A stretch of 64,000 bases of DNA, taken from assembly GCA_965218715.1 (NCBI GenBank), contig CBDCLY010000027.1, positions 1 to 64,000 of the forward strand. The letters are read 5' to 3'. The notes under the pieces were generated by a model that saw nothing but the letters and a program-made list of their open reading frames with translations, was not told where the DNA came from and did no database searches. The stretch comes from CBDCLY01 sp965218715 (GTDB taxonomy: Bacteria > Bacteroidota > Bacteroidia > Flavobacteriales_E > Vicingaceae). Within the stretch, counting starts at the first letter, position 1. The number at the start of each line of letters is the position of its first letter. Made by a program: the position numbers and the translations under genes. This document shows, piece after piece, positions 45,187 to 54,718 of the stretch.

Positions 45187-46257
45187 GGAAAATACCTTTC
45201 AACCGCGACCTCTTCGCTTAATGCTTTTCCTGAGTTTAGAAAAGCTAGAAGATCTTCAGACAACATAGGCGCCAAACTGCAGCCTCTAGACCCTAGACCA
45301 TTAAAAACAATATAGTTTTTGTGTTCTGGATGTCCTCCCAAAATAGGTCTCCTGTTTTTTACCGACGGACGAATTCCAGTTTCTTGACCCAACACCGTAT
45401 AATCGCATTTTAAATAGGATCGCAAAGCAAGTTCTAGTTCTTCCCTTTTTTCGCTGCTAGCAGTAAGATCTTCCCATTTCCAGGCATAAGTAGCCCCAAA
45501 CTTATACTTATTATCGCCCAAAGGAAGAAGCATTCCTTTTTTTTGAAGCACAAAATCAATGGCGATATCCTTAGATTCTATTGTGAGCAACTCCCCCTTA
45601 TTGAGGCTCATCGGGATGTTTTTGAAATAAGGGTTATTGATAATGTTCGCGCCTTCGCAAAAAACTATTTTCTTCGCCCTTGTGCTTTTGTACCGACAAT
45701 ATGAGTCATCATTTTCAAGATCAGAATAGCAAAAGGCCTCTTCTTTTAATAGCTTGTTTTTGTTGAGGTACTCTCTAAAGGCACCAAGAAAGCTTTTTAA
45801 ATCTAGCTGCGCTGCGCCTAAAACTTTTCCATAGCTACAATTGCCGCTTATTAACCATGAATTTTTCGCCTCAATTAGATCTTCTTCCATGAACCGTGAG
45901 AGGTCTTCTTTTTGATATCGTGTTTTCCAAAAAAGCTTCTCATCGCTTGAAGAAATAAGCTTAAATAAATCCACTGGACGATACACTTCTTTGTTTAAAA
46001 ACCGATTTAGTTCTTTATAAAAGTCAGGGTTATATGCAGAAAACTCTTTTGGCTCTCCATGTTTTTGTTATTCTTTTTAAAACCAACGGGTTCATCAATC
46101 CAGCAGCTACATATGAACTGCTTTTTTTGTGACCGGGATCAACAACAATAAAGCTGTTTCCCTTTTTTATGCATTGATAAGCAAAGATGCTACCAGCAAG
46201 TCCTTGGCCCACGATAATGAAATCAACCTGTTTAAGCCATATCACAAAGTTATTCAT
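45183..46257 (-). CDS. FAD-dependent oxidoreductase (DAO family); frame interrupted once
   Basis: As given there are two pieces: 46030-46257 (FAD-binding start FIIVGQGLAGSIFAYQC, a GxGxxG motif) and 45183-45986. Removing one T from TTTT at 46047-46050 joins them through KTWRAKEFSAYNPDFYKEL and yields 357 residues, a length that fits exactly. The C-terminal part has the DAO-fold landmarks GIRPSVKNRRPILGGHPEHKNYIVFNGLGSRGC. D-amino-acid oxidase-like proteins oxidise amines using FAD; the family resembles the MnmC oxidoreductase half but no methyltransferase is fused. The substrate is unknown. The break is most likely a sequence error. Confidence 0.82.
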
Positions 46258-46295
46258 ACCAAAGAGAAGGGTCTAGCTTTGCTGATTAAAATGAC

Positions 46296-46303
46296 TAATT
46301 TTG
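46296..46303 (+). promoter_or_regulatory. Candidate -7 element upstream of tatA
   Basis: TAATTTTG fits TAnnTTTG and sits about 50 bp before the tatA coding start. TTTG at 46278 is only 14 bases upstream, so no proper -33 element is seen. Confidence 0.3.
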
Positions 46304-46352
46304 ATTAAAATTTTCGAAATTATGGAGCATTACGTATTTGTTTGAAGCGGGG

Positions 46353-46523
46353 ATGTTTGGACCACAGCAAATTATCTTAATTATTCTAGTTTTGGTTTTA
46401 TTGTTTGGTGCAAGAAAAATCCCAGAATTAATGAAGGGTGTTGGCAAAGGAATAAAAGAATTTAAGGACGCTTCTAAGGAAGAAGAGTCTGAGGAAGAAA
46501 AAAAAGAAGTAAAGCCAAAGTGA
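46353..46523 (+). CDS. tatA: Twin-arginine translocase subunit TatA/E-type
   Basis: From the ATG at 46353 it gives 56 residues, the usual size. One TM helix (IILIILVLVLLFGA) is followed by the hinge and amphipathic helix KIPELMKGVGKGIKEFKDA, then a highly charged tail EESEEEKKEVKPK. It forms the protein-conducting pore of the Tat system with TatC (not in window). The gatA GTG start overlaps its stop. An ATG at 46322 lies out of frame by one base; dropping one T near 46341-46343 would extend the protein to 66 residues (MEHYVFVEAGMFGP...), another possible +1 error. Confidence 0.88.
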   Translation: MFGPQQIILIILVLVLLFGARKIPELMKGVGKGIKEFKDASKEEESEEEKKEVKPK

Positions 46524-47963
46524 ATCTACACAAGTCTCACCAAGAGCAATTAATTGCTCTACACCGTAAAGAATTCTCCTGTAGCGAATTGCTAGAAAGT
46601 TATTTTAAGCGAATCGAAGAAAATAAAAAACTAAATATTTTTTTAGAAGTTTTTTATGAATCTGCAAGGGAACAAGCAAAGAAGGTAGATCTGACAATTG
46701 AAAAAAATTGCGCTGGCTCTTTGGCTGGAATGGTCATTTCTATAAAAGACAACATTTGCTATAAAGGCCACAATGTTTCAGCTAGTTCGAAAATATTAGA
46801 AGGGTTTGAATCCATTTATTCGTCAACTGTAGTTGAACGATTAGTTGCTGAAGGAGCAATTTATTATTGGTAGAACAAATTGTGATGAATTTGCAATGGG
46901 AAGTTCAAATGAAAACTCTGCTTTCGGCCCTGTTGTTCATCCAGAGTTTCCAGAAAAAGTTCCAGGAGGTTCCAGTGGCGGTGCAGCGGCCTCTGTTTTG
47001 GCAAACTTGTGTGTTGCCTCTCTTGGGTCAGATACCGGCGGTTCCATTAGGCAGCCAGCATCCTTTTGCAATGTTATTGGATTTAAACCAAGCTATGGAA
47101 GGGTTTCCAGACACGGTCTTATTGCATACGCCTCTTCATTTGATCAAATTGGACCATTTGCAAAAAACATTGAAGACATTGCATCTATAATGCAGGTAAT
47201 CTCTGGCCCCGACAACTACGACTCAACTTTAAGCAAAAGAGAAGTACCGGACTATCTTCAGGGATTAAAAGGTGGGGGAAAGCCGAAAAAAATAGCCTAC
47301 TTAAACTGTTATATTAATCACAAAGCACTTCACCAAGAGGTAAAAAAGAGAACAACTTCTATTATTGAGAACTTAAAAAGTCAAGGCCATACTTTAGAGG
47401 AAGTCGATTTTGAGTTTTTAGACCACATGGTTCCTAGCTATTATGTGTTAACCACGGCAGAGGCTTCATCTAACTTGGCGAGATATGATGGAATTCACTT
47501 TGGATACAGAAGTAAAAACGCAAGTGATTTGGCATCCACTTATTTGAAATCAAGGTCAGAGGGTTTTGGAGAAGAGGTAAGAAGAAGAATCATGCTTGGG
47601 ACATATGTTTTAAGCGCTGGATATTACGATGCATATTACAGCAAGGCCCAAAAAGTAAGAAGGTTGATTAAAGAAAAGACCGAGGAAATTTTTGAGAATT
47701 ACGATTTTATTATTTCTCCAACTACACCACACCCAGCATTTGATTTGAAGTCACAAACAGAAGACCCAATTAAAATGTACTTAGAAGACATTTTTACGGT
47801 TCAAGCAAACCTAGCGGGAATACCAGCCATTTCTCTTCCTTTAGGAAAAACAGAAAAGGACGAAGCATTTGGAGTCCAGGTGATGGCTCCTCATTTTAAA
47901 GAACAAGAATTGCTTTCATTTTCACATGAGGTAATAAACAAGACTGAGTTAATAAGTCAATAA
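46520..47963 (+). CDS. gatA: Aspartyl/glutamyl-tRNA amidotransferase subunit A; frame interrupted once
   Basis: Two overlapping frames (46520-46873 and 46845-47963) together encode the full amidase. Dropping one T from TTT at 46860-46862 joins them as LVAEGAIIIGRTNCDEFAMGSS and gives 480 residues, the normal GatA length. Amidase signature residues are present: Lys in ISIKDNI, and Ser-rich GGSSGGAAASV with the catalytic Ser in GSDTGGSIRQPASFC. It converts misacylated Glu-tRNA(Gln)/Asp-tRNA(Asn), an essential step where GlnRS is lacking, so a true inactivating break is unlikely. The start is GTG at 46520, overlapping the tatA stop. Confidence 0.9.
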
Positions 47964-48035
47964 GTTTATTAGAGAAGCACAATCAATAATAAGGATCTTC
48001 GTTTTAAGCTACACAAGCAAACTAGATACCTATTT

Positions 48036-49514
48036 ATGAAACATTTTCTTACAGCGAGCATTACAATTGTTTTTGTCTGTTTTTCCTTTATTATTTCTGC
48101 AACCGAGCACCAAAAAGACTCAACTCTTATCATTGATAAAGATGATGCTGTCTTGGCAATGATAGATAGCGCATTGAACCACAAGTATTTAAGCAGCCTA
48201 GTTGGGGAAGAAATAGAGTACGCCAATGAAGATAGTTTGTCGGCACCAGAGCCATTGCCAAATGATTCAATACTAGCATTACGATTGAAAAGACTAGACG
48301 CTCAATCTCCTTTTCAGCTGAATTACAATCAACATGTCAGGGCGTTCATCAACCTTTATGTTAACAAAAAAAGGAAATTAAGCCAAGAGGTCTTAGGGCT
48401 TCAAGCCATCTACTACCCAATGATTGAGGAGGCCCTAGATAGACATCAACTTCCTTTAGAGTTGAAACATTTAGCGGTTGTAGAATCGGCATTGAACCCA
48501 GGGGCTAGATCTAGGGTTGGCGCGCAAGGTTTGTGGCAATTCATGTACAGAACAGGTAAAATGTATGGCTTAAAGGTTGATTCATACACAGACGACAGGA
48601 TGGACCCCTACCTCGCTACCGATGCAGCTTGCAGATACCTAAAAGACCTTTATCAATTGTATGGAGATTGGCCGCTAGTTCTTGCTGCCTATAACAGTGG
48701 ACCTGGAAACGTAAACAAAGCGATACGACGTTCTGGAGGGAAAAAGAACTATTGGGAAATAAGAGCATTTCTTCCAAGAGAAACAAGGGGTTATGTTCCT
48801 GCTTTCATTGCTGTGAATTACATGATGAATTATAGCGAGGAACACAACTTATTGCCAAGCAATAAATACCAGTTTGCTTATTTAAAGGACACCATCCACA
48901 CCAATAAAGCAATTCATTTTTCACAACTTTCAAACTACCTTAAAATCAGTGAAGAGCAAATCAAATTTTTAAATCCAAGGTATAAATTAGCTTACGTTCC
49001 CGCAAATGAAAGCGGTAGCACCATTTGCCTTCCCCCAAAAAGCGTGGCAGTATACTTAAGCAATGAGTCAAAAATTTATGCTGACATTCAACAAAAAGAA
49101 ATAAAAGACAGCATTCGTGGGGTGAAGAAAAAAGCATTATTGCCACCAAGCATAACCCATACAGTTAGAAGTGGTGAGTTTTTGGGTTCCATTGCAAATC
49201 GATACAGGGTAAGAGTGAGCGACCTTATGCGTTGGAACAACAGAAGAAGCACTAGGATAAACCCTGGCGACAAGCTTGTTGTTTACACTACAAGAAAAGC
49301 TCCATCAAAGAAGAAACAAACAACAACTGCCACAGCAAATTTAGAAAGCAAGGGGAAGTTTAAGGTTCATACAGTTAGAAGAGGCGATACATTATGGGAC
49401 ATTGCCAAGATATACAATAACACTTCTGTTAATGATTTAAAACGCCTTAATAGCAATTTAAACTTTAAGCGTTTAAAACCAGGAATGAGAATTAAAGTGA
49501 AAGAAATAAGCTAG
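48036..49514 (+). CDS. MltD-like lytic transglycosylase with two LysM domains
   Basis: 492 residues with a signal peptide (1-21). The SLT domain (about 115-270) shows catalytic Glu150 in LAVVESALNPGARSRVGAQGLWQFM and AAYNSGPGNVNKAIRR. Two LysM repeats lie near 375-420 (HTVRSGEFLGSIANRYRVRVSDLMRWN) and 438-485 (HTVRRGDTLWDIAKIYNNTSVNDLKRLN). It cleaves peptidoglycan glycan strands to make anhydro-muropeptides during envelope remodelling. It is followed by a DUF4837 lipoprotein gene one base later, so they form an operon. Confidence 0.93.
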   Translation: MKHFLTASITIVFVCFSFIISATEHQKDSTLIIDKDDAVLAMIDSALNHKYLSSLVGEEIEYANEDSLSAPEPLPNDSILALRLKRLDAQSPFQLNYNQHVRAFINLYVNKKRKLSQEVLGLQAIYYPMIEEALDRHQLPLELKHLAVVESALNPGARSRVGAQGLWQFMYRTGKMYGLKVDSYTDDRMDPYLATDAACRYLKDLYQLYGDWPLVLAAYNSGPGNVNKAIRRSGGKKNYWEIRAFLPRETRGYVPAFIAVNYMMNYSEEHNLLPSNKYQFAYLKDTIHTNKAIHFSQLSNYLKISEEQIKFLNPRYKLAYVPANESGSTICLPPKSVAVYLSNESKIYADIQQKEIKDSIRGVKKKALLPPSITHTVRSGEFLGSIANRYRVRVSDLMRWNNRRSTRINPGDKLVVYTTRKAPSKKKQTTTATANLESKGKFKVHTVRRGDTLWDIAKIYNNTSVNDLKRLNSNLNFKRLKPGMRIKVKEIS

Positions 49515-49515
49515 A

Positions 49516-50523
49516 ATGAAAAAGCTTAAACAATTTCTTTTATACTTAACAGCGATATTCTTTTTCTTGGCCTGCGATGGATTGAACGAGCGTGAGAAAA
49601 TCTTGCCACCAATCTCTGGAAAATATGGAGAGGTATTGGTCGTAGTCGATACCAGTTTCGAAAACCATGAAACAGGAAGAGCAATACGAGAAATTTTTTT
49701 AGCACCACAAGTTGGTTTGCCTCAAATGGAAACACAGTTTAGAATGTCTACTGTTAGTCCAGGGGCATTTAAATCGATACTAAAACGGGGAAGAAACATT
49801 TTCAAGCTAAACATTAAAGCAAGCCATAAGGTTGACCTAAAAATCGTAAAGGACGTTTGGGCGAAAGGACAATTACTAATTCAGCTTTATGCGCCTGATG
49901 ATGAAACAGCAAGTAGAATTTTAAGGAAAAACAGTCAAACCATACGAGACTATTTTAATGAGGAAGAGATAAAAAGACTCCAAAATCAACACCGAGTAAA
50001 GGTTCAAAAAGACCTTAAATCAGAATTGATAAAAAAATACCAGCTCTCAATAGATTTACCTCCAAGTTATGCCTTAATGGACAGCTTAAGGGATGGATTT
50101 TGGATAAAAAAAGAAATGAAGGTGGGAGAGCACCAGGTGATGCAAACACTATTTTGTAGTTTGCGGAACTATCAAAGCGATAGTGTTTTTACAAGCAGTG
50201 AAATGATTAGCCAAAGAAACAAGTTTACCAAAAAGATGATAAAAGGAGCCAGACAGGGTTCCTACGTAAAGGTATACGACGAATACAAGCCCGACAACAA
50301 AGAGCTAAACATGGCAGGCATCTATGCCATGGAATATAGGGGCTTATGGAAGATGGAAAACGACTTTATGGGAGGACCCTTTTTACATTACACTTTAGTG
50401 GATGAGGTCAACATGAAAGTCATTGAATTGGATGGGTTTGTTTACGCGCCAAAATTCAACAAAAGAGAATATCTTCGAGAGATTGAAGCAATTTTGAAAA
50501 CCATTAAACTGGCACCGAAATAG
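49516..50523 (+). CDS. DUF4837 family lipoprotein
   Basis: 335 residues. Lipoprotein signal with lipobox FLAC (about Cys20). The mature protein begins GLNEREKILPPISGKYGEVLVVVD, the hallmark of DUF4837, a Bacteroidota-restricted family of unknown function with two similar halves. Being one base after the transglycosylase stop suggests an envelope role, but none is established. Confidence 0.88.
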   Translation: MKKLKQFLLYLTAIFFFLACDGLNEREKILPPISGKYGEVLVVVDTSFENHETGRAIREIFLAPQVGLPQMETQFRMSTVSPGAFKSILKRGRNIFKLNIKASHKVDLKIVKDVWAKGQLLIQLYAPDDETASRILRKNSQTIRDYFNEEEIKRLQNQHRVKVQKDLKSELIKKYQLSIDLPPSYALMDSLRDGFWIKKEMKVGEHQVMQTLFCSLRNYQSDSVFTSSEMISQRNKFTKKMIKGARQGSYVKVYDEYKPDNKELNMAGIYAMEYRGLWKMENDFMGGPFLHYTLVDEVNMKVIELDGFVYAPKFNKREYLREIEAILKTIKLAPK

Positions 50524-50528
50524 TACAT

Positions 50529-51218
50529 CTATTCAAAAATGGATTCCAACACAGCCAGCGACTTAAGCTGTAGTTGAATTCCTAGTTGAAGTCTGAAAAA
50601 GTTTAAAATAGCCACGAGAAGCTGCTTTCTTTCTTGTCGATTAAACGCAAATTCGCTAGAAAGAAGCAATCTAAAAAGCCTAGTTTCATTTGTGTTTAAG
50701 GTTTCTGATCCATGTTTGGCGGCAACAGAAAAAGCCCCCTCTTGAAGATCAAAGTAATCCCCTTTCTCCTCTGCATTTGGTTGAATTCCAAGAATTGGGA
50801 AAAGGTTTACCATGAAAAATAAAAGATAATTTTCATTATACTCTTCCACCTCTAAGGCTTCATGTTGCATGCTTAAAAATTGAAAAAGTGTATTGTTTTC
50901 TTCTTCTTCAACAATGACATGCTGAAGAAATTCTGCAAGAAAAAAACGAATAGCATTTTTTCTAACGTCTGTTAACATTGGGGTTTTTCCTCCTGAAAAT
51001 TGAAAGTCACTTGCCCTTAACAGACCACCCTTTCCCTCTTTAGCCTGAAAATTAATTTTGCAAAAGGCTTGAAGAAACAATTTGGTTTTGCTTTTTTTTG
51101 AGCCGGTGTTGCAGATAATGGAAATCCTACCTCTGCTTGCTGTATAAACGGTGGCAATTATGGATTTTTCGGAATAAGGTATTGAACGAATTACTATGCC
51201 ATCAAATCTTTGTGGCAT
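50529..51218 (-). CDS. recO: DNA repair protein RecO
   Basis: 229 residues. The N-terminal OB fold (FDGIVIRSIPYSEKSIIATVYTASRGRISII) and the helical C-terminal domain match RecO of Bacteroidota; the zinc-finger cysteines found in some RecO proteins are not evident. RecO loads RecA onto SSB-coated DNA in the RecFOR path. It shares one base with the end of the upstream porZ-like gene on the same strand and converges on the DUF4837 gene. Confidence 0.92.
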   Translation of the reverse strand: MPQRFDGIVIRSIPYSEKSIIATVYTASRGRISIICNTGSKKSKTKLFLQAFCKINFQAKEGKGGLLRASDFQFSGGKTPMLTDVRKNAIRFFLAEFLQHVIVEEEENNTLFQFLSMQHEALEVEEYNENYLLFFMVNLFPILGIQPNAEEKGDYFDLQEGAFSVAAKHGSETLNTNETRLFRLLLSSEFAFNRQERKQLLVAILNFFRLQLGIQLQLKSLAVLESIFE

Positions 51219-53542
51219 CAGTTTACTAGTAATAGTTTGCCTACTGCAGTTTTAAGGCTTTGATTCTCGTTTTCAGCGCTATTAAAAATTAAATAGACAC
51301 CTGTTTTTGCTCTTTCTCCGGTAAAAGTTGTTCCGTCCCAAATTGCTTGGCCACCTTTTGATCTTAGCTCATTTACTAAGAGACCATTTATGTCTGTAAT
51401 TTTCACACGCGTATCGCTCATTAGGCCACTAATAGCTATTGGACCTGTATAATTTTCACGGACGGGGTTTGGAAAAATTTTAATCTCTGAGAAATTCTCC
51501 TTGCCATTAGTTGCCTCACCTCTATAAGAAATAATTCCGTTTGCAGTTCCAAAATAAACTTCACCTGAGTTTTGATCAATTTCTATTGTAAATACAGAAT
51601 TAGAAAACAAGGGGCTATTGTCTTCTGTGTAGTGAAGAATTTCTTCTTTCCCATCTTCTGACAACAAGTACACTCCGGCACCTTCAGTTGCAATCCATTT
51701 TCGGTTTGCTCCATCTACTTCGATGTCTTTAATTGTTGTACCGGCCAATAAAATTTCTACATTTTCCCCGCCTTCTAATAATACTCTTTGAGCATCTCTT
51801 TTACCATCTTCAAAAACATTGTCAGGATTATAAAAAACGGCCACACCATCAGTTGTTCCGATCCAAACTTGGCCATCTAAATCAAGCTCCATTGTTATTC
51901 CCACAATGCCAGGAATGTTACCTGCACCTTCTTCTGAACTTAATATTATCGCCCTATCATCCCCACCAACTGTTGGAGTATTGTTATCGTCAAAAACCAA
52001 TATTGCATTGTCTCGTGGAAGTGCAATCCACTTGTTTCCCGACTGAGTAATTAACAACTCAGTAATTGCTGTAGAAGCCTTTATCCCGCCCGTAAAGTTA
52101 TATCGATACCAAACATTATTGATCCGCGCTGAAAGACAATTGGTGGTATATGAATTAGTAACCCAAAGGTTATTGTTTTCATCGAATTTAACGCCAGGTG
52201 CACCGATCCAATTCCAAACGACATCTTGCCGCTGCTGCAAGCTAGAATTGTTGTCGTTAAGAGTGATAAAGGGGGGTGCGTCTAGATGTTGAATTAGGCC
52301 TGTTCCAAAAGTTCCGAAATAGACGTCATTTTCGTTTAATGGATTAATTTCTATTGACATAATGTCAAATTTTCCACTGAGCGATGGAGAAGAGAAATCT
52401 TTATAGCTAGTCCAAGTCCCATCTTTTAACTTATAAATTCTCCCACTATTAAACGTACTGTTATAGGCGCCATCAAATCCACCAGGAACCGCCCATAGTG
52501 TGCCTGTTTCGGACACGGCGATATCAAATGTGCCTTTTTCAAAAGGACCGTTTGGCTTGATGGTTGCCAACAATGAATTGGCCTTATACCGGAAGAGAGG
52601 GGCAAAATCATCGGCAATGTATAGTTCGTTGTTGTTGGTTGCAACAGCGCCCACAACTTTGAAGTTTTGCCTTGGAAAGCTACTCGTTAAACTAAGGTTT
52701 AGGTCGAAGCGTGATACCTTGTTTTTTTGCAGGTATAAGAGTTCGTTAGTACCACCCCCTTGAACAATAAAAAGAGAAATGAAGTCGGTACCGCTCAACT
52801 GGTTAATGGCAATTTTTGGGTTAGAATTGATTTGATAAACGCTGTCGCTGTCTAAAACAGGTGTGTCAAAAACAGAGTAGATTGCGCCGTTAATTTCAAA
52901 CAGTTTTTTCACCCTGTCATTAGGCTTAAAACTGCTTTTAGTCCAGGCGTTAAAATCTAAAAGATTGCTATTTGTGTTGGCAAAATAGAAACCTTTATCT
53001 GTTCCTGCATAAACGGTGTTTCCAAGAACCAAACTTGAGTTTACGTTTATTTCTGTCCCATTTGGACCAAACTGATAGGTGTCTGTTATTTCTTTTTTGT
53101 CAGTGTCTAACTCAACAATCCCAAAACCAAAAGAGAGATATGCGGTTGGACCGATGAAGAAGATTTCGTTGATTTCCTTGTTGGTTATTTCCTGTTTCGA
53201 CTTTACGAAAGGGATGTTAGAAATTTGGCCTCCTTGGAGGAGATCGATGTTTCCATTTGTATAAACGATTAAAAGTACTCCGTTGTGGTGGTTGTACTTG
53301 AGCTTTTTGATGTTGATGTCGTTGAGTATATTGACTTTGGAGGATCGCTCAATTGACTGGTCCTGAGTGCTATATGAAAACATACCAGTTTCTGTACCAA
53401 CAAAAACTCGAACACCGTCGGTGGTAATGGAAGAGCCTGTTTTGTAGGGAAGGTGATCTGTCCAACTACCAATGGGTTTCAGTTGCGCTTGAACGCTAAA
53501 GGAAATGCAAATAAATAGAAGTAAGGAAAGTAGTTTATTCAT
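51218..53542 (-). CDS. porZ: PorZ-like two-propeller protein with type IX secretion C-terminal domain
   Basis: About 774 residues from the ATG at 53542, which opens the signal peptide MNKLLSLLLFICISFSVQAQ; the frame upstream to 53581 lacks signal character. The start of the mature protein (IGSWTDHLPYKTG) and many two-component-regulator-propeller-type blades (VFVGTETGMFSY, VYFGTFGTGLIQHL, KWIATEGAGVYLLSEDG) indicate two beta-propellers. The end (IKIFPNPV...VKITDINGLLVNEL...TGVYLIF...GKLLLVN) is a T9SS sorting-type domain. In P. gingivalis PorZ is part of the attachment complex that hands A-LPS to PorU. The position next to recO supports the call. A generic propeller protein is the alternative. 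Confidence 0.78.
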   Translation of the reverse strand: MNKLLSLLLFICISFSVQAQLKPIGSWTDHLPYKTGSSITTDGVRVFVGTETGMFSYSTQDQSIERSSKVNILNDINIKKLKYNHHNGVLLIVYTNGNIDLLQGGQISNIPFVKSKQEITNKEINEIFFIGPTAYLSFGFGIVELDTDKKEITDTYQFGPNGTEINVNSSLVLGNTVYAGTDKGFYFANTNSNLLDFNAWTKSSFKPNDRVKKLFEINGAIYSVFDTPVLDSDSVYQINSNPKIAINQLSGTDFISLFIVQGGGTNELLYLQKNKVSRFDLNLSLTSSFPRQNFKVVGAVATNNNELYIADDFAPLFRYKANSLLATIKPNGPFEKGTFDIAVSETGTLWAVPGGFDGAYNSTFNSGRIYKLKDGTWTSYKDFSSPSLSGKFDIMSIEINPLNENDVYFGTFGTGLIQHLDAPPFITLNDNNSSLQQRQDVVWNWIGAPGVKFDENNNLWVTNSYTTNCLSARINNVWYRYNFTGGIKASTAITELLITQSGNKWIALPRDNAILVFDDNNTPTVGGDDRAIILSSEEGAGNIPGIVGITMELDLDGQVWIGTTDGVAVFYNPDNVFEDGKRDAQRVLLEGGENVEILLAGTTIKDIEVDGANRKWIATEGAGVYLLSEDGKEEILHYTEDNSPLFSNSVFTIEIDQNSGEVYFGTANGIISYRGEATNGKENFSEIKIFPNPVRENYTGPIAISGLMSDTRVKITDINGLLVNELRSKGGQAIWDGTTFTGERAKTGVYLIFNSAENENQSLKTAVGKLLLVN

Positions 53543-53588
53543 GGCAATCATTAACACAAAGGTCATTAATTTATTGCCCAATTAAAAT

Positions 53589-53596
53589 TATATTTG
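53589..53596 (+). promoter_or_regulatory. Candidate -7 element of tRNA-Arg
   Basis: TATATTTG, an exact TAnnTTTG match, ends 11 bp before the tRNA. No clear -33 element at the usual spacing. Confidence 0.45.
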
Positions 53597-53607
53597 CAGC
53601 TCTAATT

Positions 53608-53681
53608 GGCTCCGTAGTTCAACTGGATAGAATATCAGATTTCGGCTCTGATGGTTGAGGGTTCGAATCCTTCCGGAGTCA
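53608..53681 (+). tRNA. tRNA-Arg (anticodon UCG)
   Basis: 74 nt. Acceptor GGCTCCG pairs with CGGAGTC (one G-T). The anticodon stem TCAGA/TCTGA carries the loop TTTCGGC, anticodon TCG. The T-arm has the GGTTCGAATCC signature. Discriminator A at 53681; CCA not encoded. Confidence 0.93.
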
Positions 53682-53712
53682 CAAATTTCCCATTAAACCT
53701 TGCGATTTTCCT

Positions 53713-53745
53713 AGCCCTTAGACGCAACCTAAGGCTTTTATTTTG
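53713..53745 (+). terminator. Terminator-like hairpin after tRNA-Arg
   Basis: AGCCCTTAG (53713-53721) pairs with CTAAGGCT (53729-53736) with one bulged C, and runs into TTTATTTT. It lies 32 bp after the tRNA and can end its transcript. Confidence 0.55.
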
Positions 53746-53802
53746 ATTTTTCAGATATTTCCCCACAAACAAGGGAAAACCAATCAGGCAGCTTTAAATC
53801 CG

Positions 53803-54696
53803 CTACCTTTTCAGTTTTTCTAAAATATATATTTGTGAGGAGTAAGAGTTGTCCTTTTTCAGAAAAGCTTTAAAATTGGAAAGCCATCCAATTCTGATTG
53901 CATTGAAAAGGCCCGACTTTTGATTTTTGTATTTTTCACTCAACATACTTACATAGTATGAGTCAAATTTCATTGGCAAGATTTGAGTGAGTTTAAAATT
54001 GTGATTACTAAACAAAGTTTTAATGTTTTCAGGAGAATAGTGATAAAGGTGTCTGGGAAGGTCATATGCTGCCCAATACTGCTGATAGTAGAGCGCATCG
54101 AAACTTGTTCTATTGGGAACTGCAACAATTAATTTCCCTCCTGGCTTTAATATTCGATAAATTTCTTCTACCCTTTTGTTTAAATGATAAACATGTTCTA
54201 GTACATGCCACATACTTATTACGTCAAAGCTATCTGCCTCAATTTCGTCCATTTCTTGCTCCTCAATAACATTCAGCTTAAAGTTTTCTATGGCTTGTTT
54301 TCTTGCTTCATTAGAGGGTTCAACCCCCAAAGTGTTGTATCCGTTTTTGGAGCAAATATTTAGAAACTCCCCGGTTCCGCAACCAATATCGAGTAGTTTT
54401 TTGCCGAGTGTGTTTTTGTTAATCAGCCTTAGTTTTTGTTTTAAAGTATAAGCTCTTACCAGTTGGTACAAGGAGTTAATCACCCCCTTGGAGGTGTTGC
54501 TGTGGGAGACGTACTCCTCGGATTCATAATATTTTCCAATTTGATCTTCTAAAGGAATTGGGTTGGTGTATTCAAAGCCGCAGTCTGGGCAAGCAACGAT
54601 GGAAAATGTTTCTTTGCTTCCAGTGTTGTCTTTGCATGTCCTTAGCTCCTTGCTTTCGGTTCCTTTACAAATTGGGCACTCTTCGTAATGTTTCAT
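53803..54696 (-). CDS. SAM-dependent methyltransferase with N-terminal zinc-ribbon-like region
   Basis: 297 residues. Four cysteines in CPICKG and CPDCG near the N-terminus form a zinc-ribbon-like segment, as in Methyltransf_13/C-methyltransferase type enzymes. The Rossmann SAM motif is KLLDIGCGTGEFLNICSKNGY, and the motif after it is FDVISMWHVLEHVYHLNKRVEEIYRILKPGGKLIVAVPN. Such enzymes often methylate sugars or lipids in envelope biosynthesis; the substrate is unknown. It is the last gene of the DUF4175-to-mnmG operon; a parS-like palindrome fills the gap to mnmG. Confidence 0.88.
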   Translation of the reverse strand: MKHYEECPICKGTESKELRTCKDNTGSKETFSIVACPDCGFEYTNPIPLEDQIGKYYESEEYVSHSNTSKGVINSLYQLVRAYTLKQKLRLINKNTLGKKLLDIGCGTGEFLNICSKNGYNTLGVEPSNEARKQAIENFKLNVIEEQEMDEIEADSFDVISMWHVLEHVYHLNKRVEEIYRILKPGGKLIVAVPNRTSFDALYYQQYWAAYDLPRHLYHYSPENIKTLFSNHNFKLTQILPMKFDSYYVSMLSEKYKNQKSGLFNAIRIGWLSNFKAFLKKDNSYSSQIYILEKLKR

Positions 54697-54702
54697 TTGG
54701 GT

Positions 54703-54718
54703 TGTTTCACGTGGAACT
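54703..54718. promoter_or_regulatory. parS-like ParB-binding site, copy 2
   Basis: TGTTTCACGTGGAACT matches the widely conserved ParB site TGTTTCACGTGAAACA at 14 of 16 positions; its reverse complement, with the TTC/CAC half, equals the known TGTTCCACGTGAAACA variant except at the first base. It fills the 20-bp gap between mnmG and the methyltransferase gene and reaches into the mnmG stop codon. Confidence 0.72.
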
